Positions 18,448 to 27,980 of a stretch of DNA of 64,000 nt are shown piece by piece. Each line of letters opens with the position of its first letter. Positions within the stretch are counted from its first letter, which is position 1. Made by a program: the position numbers and the translations under genes. The notes under the pieces were generated by a model that was not told the DNA's origin, made no database searches, and saw nothing but the letters and a program-made list of their open reading frames with translations. The stretch lies in assembly GCF_004331455.1 (NCBI RefSeq), contig NZ_SJJR01000002.1:310001-374000 (forward strand), written 5' to 3'. This stretch comes from Micromonospora zingiberis (GTDB taxonomy: Bacteria > Actinomycetota > Actinomycetes > Mycobacteriales > Micromonosporaceae).

Positions 18448-20895
18448 ATGTCAGACGCTGCCCCCTCCCAACTTGTCGCCGACCGGTACCGGCTCATCTC
18501 GCCGCTCGGTCAGGGTGGCATGGGTCGGGTATGGAAGGCGCGTGACGAGGTGCTGCACCGCGACGTCGCGATCAAGGAACTCGTACCGCCGCCGGGTCTG
18601 ACCAACGACGAGCGCCGCGAGATGCGGGAACGCTCGCTGCGCGAGGCGCGGGCCATCGCCCGGCTCAACAACATCAACGTGGTACGCATCTTCGACGTGC
18701 TCCGCACCGACGGCGACCCGTGGATCGTGATGGAGTACGTGGCGTCGCGCTCGTTGCAGGACACCATCGCCGAGGACGGCCCGGTGTCGGCGGCGCAAGC
18801 AGTGCAGATCGGGTTGGGCGTGCTGAACGCCCTGAACGCGGCGCACAAGGCCGGCATCATGCACCGCGACGTCAAGCCCGGCAACGTGTTGCTGGGCAAT
18901 GACGGCCGGGTGGTGTTGACCGACTTCGGCCTGGCCACGATTCCCGGCGACCCGAACGTGACCCGCACCGGCATGGTGCTCGGCTCACCGGCGTACATCG
19001 CGCCGGAGCGGGCCCGCGACGGCACCGCCGGGCCAGAGGCCGACCTGTGGTCGTTGGGCGCCACGCTCTACGCCGCCGTGGAGGGCAAGTCGCCGTACGC
19101 GCGCCCGTCGGCGATCAGCACGCTGGCCGCCCTCGCCACCGAACCGGTGCCGCCGGCCCGCAACGCCGGGCCGCTCAAGCAGGTACTCGCCGGGCTGCTG
19201 CGGAAGAATCCCGAGGAGCGGATCACCGCCGAGTCGGCCGAGAAGATGCTGCGTCGCGCCAGCGGCCGGCGGGCGCGGGGCATCTCGTTGCTCGACGGCG
19301 TACGCCGGCCGGGGCCGAACGGGCCGCGTGAGCCGCGTCCGCCGCTGGTGCCCGCGCCCCGCCCGTCCGGTGAGCGGCCGACCCCGCCGGTCACGCCGCC
19401 CGCGCCCCGTACGCCTCCGGCTGTCGGCCCCCTGGCGGCGGGCGCTGCCGTCGGGGCGACCAGCGGTGCCGACCGGAACCCGTCGACGGGAACGCCACCG
19501 GCGTCGGACGCCGCTGCGACGGCGAAGGTCGCCACGGGTCCGGACGCCGACCCGACGACGAAGGTGGACACCGGTTCCAGTGCGGATCCGGGGAGGACGG
19601 CCTCGGGTACCGGCTCGGACGCGGCGCCGACCGCGAAGGTGGACGCTACCGGCCCGGATTCGGGGTCTTCGGCGACGTCGAGCACAGGTTCGGACGCGGC
19701 GCCGACCGCGAAGGTCGACGCCGCTGGTACGGCCTCGGCAGCCGAGGCGGGCGCGACCGCCCCGGGGGCCGGAGTGGCGGGCACGCCCGCCGGTGCGGCC
19801 CCGGCGGCGGCAGCCGAGGACGGTACGGCGGACGGGCAAGTCGTCACGGACAGCACGCCGGCCGTGTCGGACGGGGCTGACCCGAACGAGCGGGCCACCA
19901 CGCCGGGCGAGGGTGCCGGGCACGGCGAGCAGACCGGTGCGGCGACTGCTGCGGCAGGTGGGTCGGCGGGTGCTGCGGACGTGACGGCCCCGTTCGGCGG
20001 GCCGACGTCCGACGCGACGGCCAAGGTGGGCCAGTCCATGCCGAGCGGGTCGACCCGCTTCGATCCGCCGACATCGGCGAAGGACGCCACGCGGGTCGCG
20101 CCCCAGCCGACCTCGCTGATGCCGTCGGCGCTGGTGAGCCCGGCACCTGCCCGGGGGGCCGTCTTCACCTCGGGTTTCCTGCGCTCGGAACGCAACCGGC
20201 GCGGTCTGCTCGTCGGCGCCCTCGTCGCGGTGCTGCTGCTCGGCCTGGTGCTGGCGGTGCCACTCCTTACCGCCGACGACGGGGACGACGGCGGTAAGCC
20301 GCAGGATACGGCCGGCAGTTCCGACGCCTCGCCACCGGCGACGGGTGACCCGACCACGTCGCCCAGTGCGACCCCGCCCAGCCCTTCCGTTTCTCCCAGT
20401 CCGTCCGTCTCGCCGTCGGCCTCGGCCAGCCCGTCCGCGTCGGCCGGTGGCCTGCCCGCCGGCTGGACGCTGCGGAACGATCCGGTCGGTTTCAAGGTGG
20501 CGGTGCCGGACGGCTGGCGGCGCAGTGCCAGCGGCACGTCGGTCACCTATCGGGAGCCGAACGGGGTACGCGAACTGCTCATCGACCGGACCGACACGCC
20601 GAAGCGGGATGCCGCCGCCGAGTGGCGGAGGATCGAGTCCGGCCGGAAGAACGTCGTGCGGAACTACGAGTACATCGACATCTGGTCGTTCGACTGCAAG
20701 TGGCGGACCTGCGCTGACTGGGACTGGCGGGAGACCCGGGACAACACGCGGATCCGGACCCGGAACCGAGCCTTCGTGACTGCCAGCAACCGTGGATTCG
20801 CTCTTCGGTGGGAGGTGGCGGACCGGGAGTGGGAAGCCAATCTCGACAACTTCGAGATGATCTTCCGGGAGTTCGTGCCGGACCGTCAGGACTGA
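18448..20895 (+). CDS. membrane Ser/Thr protein kinase with unusual external domain
   Basis: This 815-residue PknB-like kinase has the glycine loop GQGGMGRVWKA (residues 21-31), VAIK Lys43, HRDVKPGNVLL (about 138), DFGLA and SPAYIAPERA. Residues 290-585 are a low-complexity Pro/Ala/Thr linker with degenerate TGSDAAPTAKVD repeats. One membrane helix (GLLVGALVAVLLLGLVLAVP) follows at about 590-612, then an outside Ser/Pro linker and a domain of about 140 residues starting GWTLRNDPVGFKVAVPDGW. The external domain has no PASTA repeats. Its ligand is unknown. It may sense an envelope signal; accE diverges from it, and a small membrane protein follows. Confidence 0.9.
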   Translation: MSDAAPSQLVADRYRLISPLGQGGMGRVWKARDEVLHRDVAIKELVPPPGLTNDERREMRERSLREARAIARLNNINVVRIFDVLRTDGDPWIVMEYVASRSLQDTIAEDGPVSAAQAVQIGLGVLNALNAAHKAGIMHRDVKPGNVLLGNDGRVVLTDFGLATIPGDPNVTRTGMVLGSPAYIAPERARDGTAGPEADLWSLGATLYAAVEGKSPYARPSAISTLAALATEPVPPARNAGPLKQVLAGLLRKNPEERITAESAEKMLRRASGRRARGISLLDGVRRPGPNGPREPRPPLVPAPRPSGERPTPPVTPPAPRTPPAVGPLAAGAAVGATSGADRNPSTGTPPASDAAATAKVATGPDADPTTKVDTGSSADPGRTASGTGSDAAPTAKVDATGPDSGSSATSSTGSDAAPTAKVDAAGTASAAEAGATAPGAGVAGTPAGAAPAAAAEDGTADGQVVTDSTPAVSDGADPNERATTPGEGAGHGEQTGAATAAAGGSAGAADVTAPFGGPTSDATAKVGQSMPSGSTRFDPPTSAKDATRVAPQPTSLMPSALVSPAPARGAVFTSGFLRSERNRRGLLVGALVAVLLLGLVLAVPLLTADDGDDGGKPQDTAGSSDASPPATGDPTTSPSATPPSPSVSPSPSVSPSASASPSASAGGLPAGWTLRNDPVGFKVAVPDGWRRSASGTSVTYREPNGVRELLIDRTDTPKRDAAAEWRRIESGRKNVVRNYEYIDIWSFDCKWRTCADWDWRETRDNTRIRTRNRAFVTASNRGFALRWEVADREWEANLDNFEMIFREFVPDRQD
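19616..19715. repeat. 25-bp direct repeat inside the kinase linker
   Basis: The same 25 bases occur at 19616-19640 and 19691-19715, 75 bp apart, encoding repeated DAAPTAKV. This is consistent with linker expansion by in-frame duplication. Confidence 0.7.
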
Positions 20896-20956
20896 TCCAG
20901 GCATGGCCACCCGCCGTTCGGGGTAACTGATCTCGAACGACGAAGGGAGGCCCGAG

Positions 20957-21193
20957 ATGGGTTACCGACGAAGGGATGCCCGGCCCCGACTGGCACTGTG
21001 GACCCTCGTGGTGCTCGGCAACGTCGTACTGCTGCTCGCCGCCTTCGGAGTCGCGGTGCTGGCCACTCTGCTCAGTGTCGTGGTGCTCGCCGGGGCCGCG
21101 TACGCGGGCTGGAACCTGACCCGCCGGGGGAGCGTCACCCGCCGGGGTGGCATGGGTGTGCCGGTCGCGTTGACCGCCCGACGCCGCGCCTGA
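20957..21193 (+). CDS. small two-helix membrane protein
   Basis: This 78-residue protein has a basic N-terminus (MGYRRRDARPRL), two hydrophobic helices packed closely (WTLVVLGNVVLLLAAFGVAV and VVVLAGAAYAGWN) and a basic tail. AGGGAGG lies about 7 nt before the ATG. It follows the kinase gene by 61 bp in the same direction and could be co-transcribed. I do not recognise the family. Confidence 0.6.
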   Translation: MGYRRRDARPRLALWTLVVLGNVVLLLAAFGVAVLATLLSVVVLAGAAYAGWNLTRRGSVTRRGGMGVPVALTARRRA

Positions 21194-21328
21194 TCGCCGC
21201 GTTTGCGGTGGTCGGCCGCGCGGGCCGCGGGGCCTGGGTGCGGGTCAGGTCGCATGTTCGGTGACGGCACGGGCGGCGGGCCGGCGTCCGGCAGGAACGG
21301 GGACGTGGGCCCGCCGTCGTGGCGTACG

Positions 21329-22078
21329 TCAGGTGTTGTTGGCCAGGGCGATCAGCCGGCTGCGGTCGCCGTTCCAGTAGTTGCGGTCCACGGCGCCGCT
21401 GATGCCGGAGACGCTGCCGGAGTCGGTGTACTGCCAGAAGCTCCAGAACGGTGCGCCGGCCGGCAGGGCGCCCACGGTGGACGACCAGCGGGCGATCCAG
21501 AGCGGGTGGTTGTTCCACGGACCGCTCCAACTGCCGGTGCACTGGTTCCAGAAGCTGGTGGTGGTGTAGATGACCGCGTAGCGGCCGGTGCGTGAGCGGT
21601 AGGTGTTGAGGAAGTCCTGCACCCAGTTACGCATCGCGGTGGTGCTCAGGCCGTAGCAGTAGCCGCCGCTGTACGGGTTCGCCTCCAGGTCCAGCGCGGC
21701 GGGCAGGGTGCGGCTGTCGGCCGACCAGGCGCCGCCGTTGGATGCCAGGTAGTTGGCCTGGACCGCGCCGGAGGAGATGTTGGGCCGGGCGAAGTGGTAC
21801 GCGCCCCGGATCACCCCGGCGTTGTACGCGTTGACGTAGTTGGTGTTGAAGTTCGGGTCCTTGTAACTCGTACCCTCGGTGGCCTTGATGAAGGCGAACT
21901 CGATGCCGGCGTTGCGGACGCTGGTCCAGTTGATGCTGCCCTGGTAGCGCGAGACGTCGATGCCGGCCACGGTGGCCGCTGCGGCGGGGGTCGCGGTGGC
22001 GACGAGCCCGGCGGCGGTCGCGAGCACGGTGAGCGCGGCGGCGGTCAGCCGGCGCAGCGGTGATCTGGTCCGACCCAT
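21329..22078 (-). CDS. secreted GH25 lysozyme
   Basis: This 249-residue protein has a signal peptide (MGRTRSPLRRLTAAALTVLA, cleavage after ATPAAAA near residue 35) followed by a GH25 (Chalaropsis-type) muramidase domain: GIDVSRYQGSINW, FAFIKATEGTSYKDPNF, GAYHFARP, LDLEANPYSG with the catalytic acidic residues, and a final FWQYTDSGSVSGI. It cleaves the glycan of peptidoglycan. The ATG is preceded by AGGAGGAC at ideal spacing. It is transcribed alone, divergent from the M50B protease. Confidence 0.93.
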   Translation of the reverse strand: MGRTRSPLRRLTAAALTVLATAAGLVATATPAAAATVAGIDVSRYQGSINWTSVRNAGIEFAFIKATEGTSYKDPNFNTNYVNAYNAGVIRGAYHFARPNISSGAVQANYLASNGGAWSADSRTLPAALDLEANPYSGGYCYGLSTTAMRNWVQDFLNTYRSRTGRYAVIYTTTSFWNQCTGSWSGPWNNHPLWIARWSSTVGALPAGAPFWSFWQYTDSGSVSGISGAVDRNYWNGDRSRLIALANNT

Positions 22079-22204
22079 GGCGTCCTCCTGAGACGACAGT
22101 CGATTGACAGTCATCTTTGAAGGTGGTCGCCCGTCAGGGCAATAGGGGTTAAGGAAACTTTCAGGGTACGGGTTGGCCCGGAAGTGACACCGCAACGCGG
22201 GCGG

Positions 22205-22210
22205 TAGGCT
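22205..22210 (+). promoter_or_regulatory. -10 element of the M50B gene
   Basis: TAGGCT, 8 nt before the ATG at 22219. Confidence 0.45.
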
Positions 22211-22218
22211 CCCGCCCC

Positions 22219-22962
22219 ATGGTGTCGATCGAGGGCATGACGGAGTTCTGGGACCGCCTGTTCGGCGCGCAGCCCGACCCGCCTCCACTGCTGGTGCTGC
22301 TCACCGGCCTGGTCGCGCTGTTGGTGGTCGTCACCCGACTGCCGTGGCGGATCGCCCGCAACGCGATCACCATCGCCCACGAGGGCGGTCACGCCCTGGC
22401 CGCGTTGCTCACCGGGCGCAAACTACGCGGCATCCGATTGCACTCGGACACCTCGGGGCTGACGCTCTCCGCCGGCCGCCCCACCGGCCCGGGCATGGTG
22501 CTCACCCTGCTCGCCGGCTACCTCGCGCCGCCCCTGGTGGGGCTGGGCGGGGCGTGGCTGCTGGCCGGCAACCGGATCACGCTGCTGCTCTGGGTCGCGG
22601 TGATCCTGCTGCTGGGCATGCTGGTCATGATCCGCAATCTGTTCGGGGTGCTGTCGTTGCTGGTCACCGGCGGGGTGGTGCTCGCCGTCTCGTGGTACGC
22701 CAGCCCGCAGGTGCAGGCCGCCTTCGCCTGGACCAGCGTGTGGTTCCTGCTGCTCGGCGGCGTACGACCGGTGATCGAGTTGCAGCGACTGCGTACCCAA
22801 CGTGGGATGCCGGCCTCCGACGCCGACCAGTTGGCCGGCATCACCGGGCTACCGGCGTTCTTCTGGGTCGTCCTGTTCGGCCTGGCCAACCTTGCTGTGC
22901 TGGTCGTCGGCGGCCTGATGCTGGCCGGTCCGCTGCTTTCGGAGGCCGGCATCACCTGGTGA
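22219..22962 (+). CDS. M50B family membrane metallopeptidase-like protein
   Basis: This 247-residue protein has six or seven hydrophobic helices. The zinc motif HEGGH (residues 54-58) lies in the helix after TRLPWRIARNAITIA, as in the peptidase M50B family. The downstream part includes GYLAPPLVGLGGAWLLAG. Members of this family are widespread in actinobacteria and mostly uncharacterised. The initiator MVSIEGM sits 8 nt behind TAGGCT. The short gap to the ECF sigma gene (77 bp) invites the idea of regulated intramembrane proteolysis, but there is no direct evidence. Confidence 0.82.
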   Translation: MVSIEGMTEFWDRLFGAQPDPPPLLVLLTGLVALLVVVTRLPWRIARNAITIAHEGGHALAALLTGRKLRGIRLHSDTSGLTLSAGRPTGPGMVLTLLAGYLAPPLVGLGGAWLLAGNRITLLLWVAVILLLGMLVMIRNLFGVLSLLVTGGVVLAVSWYASPQVQAAFAWTSVWFLLLGGVRPVIELQRLRTQRGMPASDADQLAGITGLPAFFWVVLFGLANLAVLVVGGLMLAGPLLSEAGITW

Positions 22963-23039
22963 CCCGACGGGTTGGCGCGCTGCGGCAACCGCGTACACCC
23001 CCTGGTGCGTGTCCTCTACGACCCGCAGGGAGGTAGCAG

Positions 23040-23540
23040 GTGCCGGACGTCGACGGGTTCGACGAGTTCTACCGGGGGAGCCGACAACGGCTGCTCGGCT
23101 TCGTCTACGTGCTGACCGGTGACCTCGCCGAAGCCCAGGACGCCGTCCAGGAGGCGTACATCCGGGCGTGGCAGCGTTGGTCCACCGTGGCCGGCTACGA
23201 CGACCCCGAGGCGTGGATACGGGTGGTGGCCAGCCGGCTCGCGGTGAGTCGCTGGCGCAGCCTGCGTAGCCGGACTCGGGCGTACCTGCGGCACGGCGCC
23301 GTGGAGAGCGTCCCCGCCCCGGGTACGGATACCGTCGAGGTGGTCGCCGCCCTGCGCCGGCTGCCCGAGGAACAGCGGGTCGCGATCGCGCTGTACTACC
23401 TGGTCGGGCTGCCCGTCGCCGAGGTGGCGCGGCAGACCGCGGCCCCGGTCGGCACCGTCAAGGCCCGTCTTTCCCGGGGGCGCACCGCGCTCGCCGGGCT
23501 GCTCGCCGTCTCTGATCTCGAGGAGGCACCCGATGCGTGA
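23040..23540 (+). CDS. ECF sigma factor (SigE-family-like)
   Basis: This 166-residue ECF sigma factor has region 2 (FDEFYRGSRQRLLGFVYVLT, then DLAEAQDAVQEAYIRAWQRW) and region 4 (LRRLPEEQRVAIALYYLVGL, VAEVARQTAAPVGTVKARLSRGR). It starts at GTG with AGGGAGG 6 nt upstream. It overlaps the next gene by 8 bp, so sigma factor and partner are translated together, typical of a sigma/anti-sigma pair. Confidence 0.92.
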   Translation: MPDVDGFDEFYRGSRQRLLGFVYVLTGDLAEAQDAVQEAYIRAWQRWSTVAGYDDPEAWIRVVASRLAVSRWRSLRSRTRAYLRHGAVESVPAPGTDTVEVVAALRRLPEEQRVAIALYYLVGLPVAEVARQTAAPVGTVKARLSRGRTALAGLLAVSDLEEAPDA

Positions 23541-24381
23541 CGAGTTGGCGTTCGTCGAGCGGCTGCGCAACGACCTGCGGGACGTCCGGTGGCCGGAACC
23601 TGCGGTGCTGCGTGCGCGGGCCCGCCGTCGGCGCCGCCGGGCGGTGCTGGGCGCGGCGACCGCGGTGCTGGTCCTGGCCGGTGTGCCCACGATCGTGGGG
23701 ATGCGTCTCGTGGCGCCGCCGGTCTTCGCGCCGCAGCCGTCACCGTCGGCGTACGCCGAGATTCCACACGAGGCGCTGGTGCAACCGGAGGACCTGACGG
23801 CGAAGACCGACCCGCCGCTCGGCCAAGCGGGCCTCGGTGAACCGGTGCAGGTCGACTTCCTGGTGCAGGTCTGCCTTGAGGAGCTGGGCCGGACGGCGAG
23901 CTGGGACACGTCGCGGTACTCACGTTCGCAGACCCTGCTGCGAGCGAACGAGGACGGCAGCCCTCGGCTCGCCGAACTCGCCTTCAACCAGGATGTCTAC
24001 CGAATCGCACCGGAGCGAGTCGCGGACTTCTTCGTGCGGCTCGACGCGCTGCTCGCACCCTGCGCGAACTGGCGATCGACGGGTGAGGTCCCGTGGGGGG
24101 ATCGGCTGGTGCGGGCCGAGGCGGACCACCGGTGGGAGGTCGTCGACCGCGACTTCGCCGGTGACGAGGCGAGGCTGATCCGGCACAACGTCACGGTGAC
24201 CCGCGATCTGGACACCGGTCGGAGCCGGGAAGCGGCACCCCCCGAGACGACTGCGGTGCTTCGGGTCGGCGACCTGGTCACGGTGCTGACGCTCGGCGCC
24301 GATGGCACCGAGTCGGAGTTGCGCCAGGTCGCCACCGTCGCGGCCGGCCGACTCTGCGTGGCCGCCAACCCGCCCTGTTGA
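23533..24381 (+). CDS. single-helix membrane protein, probable partner of the ECF sigma factor
   Basis: This 282-residue protein has a short N-terminal cytoplasmic part (MRDELAFVERLRNDLRDVRW) followed by a very basic RARARRRRRR stretch, one membrane helix (VLGAATAVLVLAGVPTIVGM, residues about 37-56) and an external domain of about 220 residues with two or three Cys (VCLEEL, PCANW, LCVAANPPC). There is no zinc HXXXCXXC anti-sigma motif. Position and 8-bp overlap suggest control of the sigma factor, but this is inference. Confidence 0.7.
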   Translation: MRDELAFVERLRNDLRDVRWPEPAVLRARARRRRRRAVLGAATAVLVLAGVPTIVGMRLVAPPVFAPQPSPSAYAEIPHEALVQPEDLTAKTDPPLGQAGLGEPVQVDFLVQVCLEELGRTASWDTSRYSRSQTLLRANEDGSPRLAELAFNQDVYRIAPERVADFFVRLDALLAPCANWRSTGEVPWGDRLVRAEADHRWEVVDRDFAGDEARLIRHNVTVTRDLDTGRSREAAPPETTAVLRVGDLVTVLTLGADGTESELRQVATVAAGRLCVAANPPC

Positions 24382-24389
24382 CGCCGGCT

Positions 24390-24545
24390 GCGTGCGGCGC
24401 TGGCTACGCGGCGCTGGCTACGCGGCGCTGGACGCGCGGCGTTAGCTGCGCGGCGTTAGCTGCGCGGCGCTGGCGGCGCGGCGTTGAGCGGCGTTGGCTG
24501 CGCGGCGTTGGGCGGCGTTGGCTGCGCGGCGTTGGGCGGCGTTAA
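24390..24545. repeat. tandem 14/24-bp minisatellite
   Basis: Successive near-copies of CGCGGCGCTGGCTA (14 bp) pass into a 24-bp unit made of CGCGGCGTTGGG plus CGGCGTTGGCTG, ending in GGCGTT, which is also the start of repeat A3. It lies just after the sigma partner's stop and before convergent accD. Confidence 0.8.
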
Positions 24546-24596
24546 TAGGGGGCCCTTCCTATGCATCAGGCGTTAATAAGGTGCCCTTCCTTGCAC

Positions 24597-24599
<3 letters not shown>
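24538..24599. repeat. dimeric GTTAATAAGG repeat (copy A3)
   Basis: Two half-units, GTTAATAGGGGGCCCTTCCT and GTTAATAAGGTGCCCTTCCT, are separated by ATGCATCAGGC. The accD stop codon TAG is the last three bases. Confidence 0.85.
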
Positions 24600-26180
<1,581 letters not shown>

Positions 26181-26186
26181 CCACGG

Positions 26187-26192
26187 AATATA
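26187..26192 (-). promoter_or_regulatory. -10 element of accD
   Basis: TATATT on the minus strand, 6 nt before the GTG; unusually AT-rich for this window. Confidence 0.5.
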
Positions 26193-26245
26193 ACGATGGT
26201 TCAGGTCGGTGGCCGCTGTGCGGTACGCCTCACTGTGGCGAACCG

Positions 26246-26251
26246 TAGGCT
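26246..26251 (+). promoter_or_regulatory. -10 element of birA
   Basis: TAGGCT, 6 nt before the ATG at 26258. The accD -10 lies about 55 bp away on the other strand. Confidence 0.45.
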
Positions 26252-26257
26252 GACGGG

Positions 26258-27139
26258 ATGCCGGGTTCGCCGTACACCGATCTGGACCGCCCGCCGCTGT
26301 CGGCGGCGCGGCTACGCCGGGCGCTGGTCGCGCCGTACGGTCCGTGGGCGCGTCTGGAGTTGCGCGCCGAGACCGGCTCGACCAACGCCGACGTCGCCGA
26401 GGCGGCCCGCGACGGTGAGCCGGAGGGGCTGGTCGTGGTGGCCGAGCGGCAGACCGCCGGCCGGGGGCGGCGCGGCCGGGTCTGGCAGTCGCCGCCGCGT
26501 GCCGGCATCGCGACCAGCGTGCTGCTGCGGCCCGGGGACGCGGCGCCGGAACGCGGCTGGCCGGCCGCACCACCGGCAGGGTACGGCTGGCTGCCGCTGC
26601 TGGCCGGTGTGGCGCTGGTGGAGGCGGTGACCCTGCTGGCCGAGTTGGACGCCAGCCTGAAATGGCCGAACGACCTGCTGGTCGACGGCGCCAAGTGCGC
26701 CGGCATCCTCGCCGAGACGGTGCCCGGCCCGGCCCTCGGTGACCCGCCGGCCGTGGTCCTCGGCATCGGGCTGAACGTCACGCTGCGCGCCGACGAGCTG
26801 CCGGAGAATCCGACCGGCCTGCCGGCCACCTCGCTGCAACTGGCCGGCGCGGCAGCCACCGACCGGGATCCCCTGCTGCGTGCCCTGCTCCGCTCGCTCG
26901 CCGACTGGTACGCCCGCTGGCGGGCCGCTGGCGGCGACGCGAGCGCCAGCGGCCTGCGCGACGCGTACCTGAAGGTGTGCGGCACCGTAGGCCGCGAGGT
27001 CCGTGCCCTGCTCCCCGACGGCACCGCCCTGACCGGCACCGCCACCACCGTCGACCCCGACGGCCACCTACTCCTCACCACCCCCACGAACCCCACCCCC
27101 CACCACATCCCCGCCGCCGACCTCCTCCACCTCCGCTAA
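26258..27139 (+). CDS. birA: biotin-[acetyl-CoA carboxylase] ligase
   Basis: This 293-residue class I biotin ligase has no N-terminal helix-turn-helix. It carries [20 protein letters not shown], the adenylate loop [32 protein letters not shown] and GIGLNVT. It attaches biotin to the AccA carrier Lys. The gene is divergent from accD, so ligase and carboxylase are probably regulated together. Its last codons drift into C-rich DNA that continues as a polypyrimidine tract after the stop. Confidence 0.93.
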   Translation: MPGSPYTDLDRPPLSAARLRRALVAPYGPWARLELRAETGSTNADVAEAARDGEPEGLVVVAERQTAGRGRRGRVWQSPPRAGIATSVLLRPGDAAPERGWPAAPPAGYGWLPLLAGVALVEAVTLLAELDASLKWPNDLLVDGAKCAGILAETVPGPALGDPPAVVLGIGLNVTLRADELPENPTGLPATSLQLAGAAATDRDPLLRALLRSLADWYARWRAAGGDASASGLRDAYLKVCGTVGREVRALLPDGTALTGTATTVDPDGHLLLTTPTNPTPHHIPAADLLHLR

Positions 27140-27140
27140 C

Positions 27141-27183
27141 CCCCCACCCCCACCCCTCCCTCCCTCCCTCCCTCCCCACCCCC
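27141..27183. repeat. polypyrimidine tract with tandem TCCC
   Basis: The 43 bp after the birA stop is almost pure C/T, with five tandem TCCC units flanked by C runs. The complementary strand has nine or more G runs and could form a G-quadruplex. Confidence 0.7.
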
Positions 27184-27190
27184 GGCGCGT

Positions 27191-27260
27191 CGATCTTGCA
27201 GTTACGGTCGGGGCGAATGGGTGCATAACGGGCGCATCGGCGACCGGAAGTGCAAGATCG
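27191..27260. repeat. CGATCTTGCA hairpin (family C)
   Basis: Arms at 27191-27210 and 27241-27260 (CGATCTTGCAGTTACGGTCG against its near complement, 18 of 20 paired) flank a 30-nt loop. It lies between birA and the PH-domain gene. Confidence 0.75.
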
Positions 27261-27355
27261 GCGGAGGTGTCGGGCAGGGGGTGACCGCGTGGTGGATGTG
27301 GTGGGGTGGCGGTGGGGAGTTACGGTCTGCGCGTCCGTTCTGCGAGGAGGTTTCC

Positions 27356-27913
27356 GTGGCGTTCCCCGAAGACGTGCTCACCGAGGACGAGCACGTCGTG
27401 CTGCATCTGCATCCGCACTGGAAGGCCCTGATCCGGCCGCTGGCGGTGCTGGTGCTCGCCATCGCCGCGGTGGCGGCCGGTGTCGTGTTCCTGCCCTCCG
27501 GCGGGGGCGGCTCCATCACCCTTGCCGTGATCGGCGGACTGGCGGTGCTGGGCGTACTGGTCCTGGGGCTGTGGCCGTACGTCGTCTGGCGCACCACGCA
27601 CTATCTGTTCACCAACGAGCGGGTGGTGCTCCAGCACGGGGTGTTCTCCCGGGAGCGGCGGGACATCCCGCTCAGCCGGGTCAACGACCACTCGATGAAC
27701 CAGCAGTTCGTCGGGCGTCTGCTGGGCTACGGCACGCTCACCATCGAGTCGGCCGGCGAGCGGGGCCAGTCCGTGCTGCCCGACGTGCCGAAGGTCGACC
27801 GGGTCCAGACCAAGCTCTACGAGTTGGTCGAGGCGTTCCACGACAAGCACTCGTTGGGTGACGGCGAGCTGCGCGAGATCCTCGCCGAACGCGACAACAA
27901 GTCCGGGCTCTGA
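27356..27913 (+). CDS. PH-domain (bPH2) membrane protein
   Basis: This 185-residue protein has two N-terminal membrane helices (ALIRPLAVLVLAIAAVAAGVV and TLAVIGGLAVLGVLVLGLWP) and a bacterial PH domain: YVVWRTTHYLFTNERVVLQ, GVFSRERRDIPLSRVNDHSM, LTIESAGERG. The GTG start at 27356 follows GAGGAGG by 5 nt; the upstream in-frame ATG lies in the family C hairpin and is discounted. Function is unknown; homologues are common actinobacterial membrane proteins. Confidence 0.85.
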   Translation: MAFPEDVLTEDEHVVLHLHPHWKALIRPLAVLVLAIAAVAAGVVFLPSGGGGSITLAVIGGLAVLGVLVLGLWPYVVWRTTHYLFTNERVVLQHGVFSRERRDIPLSRVNDHSMNQQFVGRLLGYGTLTIESAGERGQSVLPDVPKVDRVQTKLYELVEAFHDKHSLGDGELREILAERDNKSGL

Positions 27914-27935
27914 CCAGCGGCATCGGTTGCACCAC

Positions 27936-27967
27936 AAACGCCCGCCAGCCGCAGCTGGCGGGCGTTT
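27936..27967. terminator. bidirectional terminator
   Basis: A perfect 14-bp inverted repeat (AAACGCCCGCCAGC) with a 4-nt loop lies between the PH-domain gene and the convergent GtrA gene. It has AAA at the left and TTT at the right, so it suits both directions. Confidence 0.85.
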
Positions 27968-27980
27968 CGGCGGTCCAGGC

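Noticed and set aside
23016..23987. minus-strand ORF opposite the ECF sigma factor
   Set aside because: Composition is of an antisense type and it overlaps two genes with good starts.
24390..24545. possible CRISPR array
   Set aside because: The units are contiguous tandem copies with no unique spacers, and no cas genes are near.
27221..27355. upstream ATG extension of the PH-domain gene
   Set aside because: It begins inside hairpin C and encodes a Gly/Trp-rich stretch without family match, while GTG 27356 has GAGGAGG at ideal spacing.
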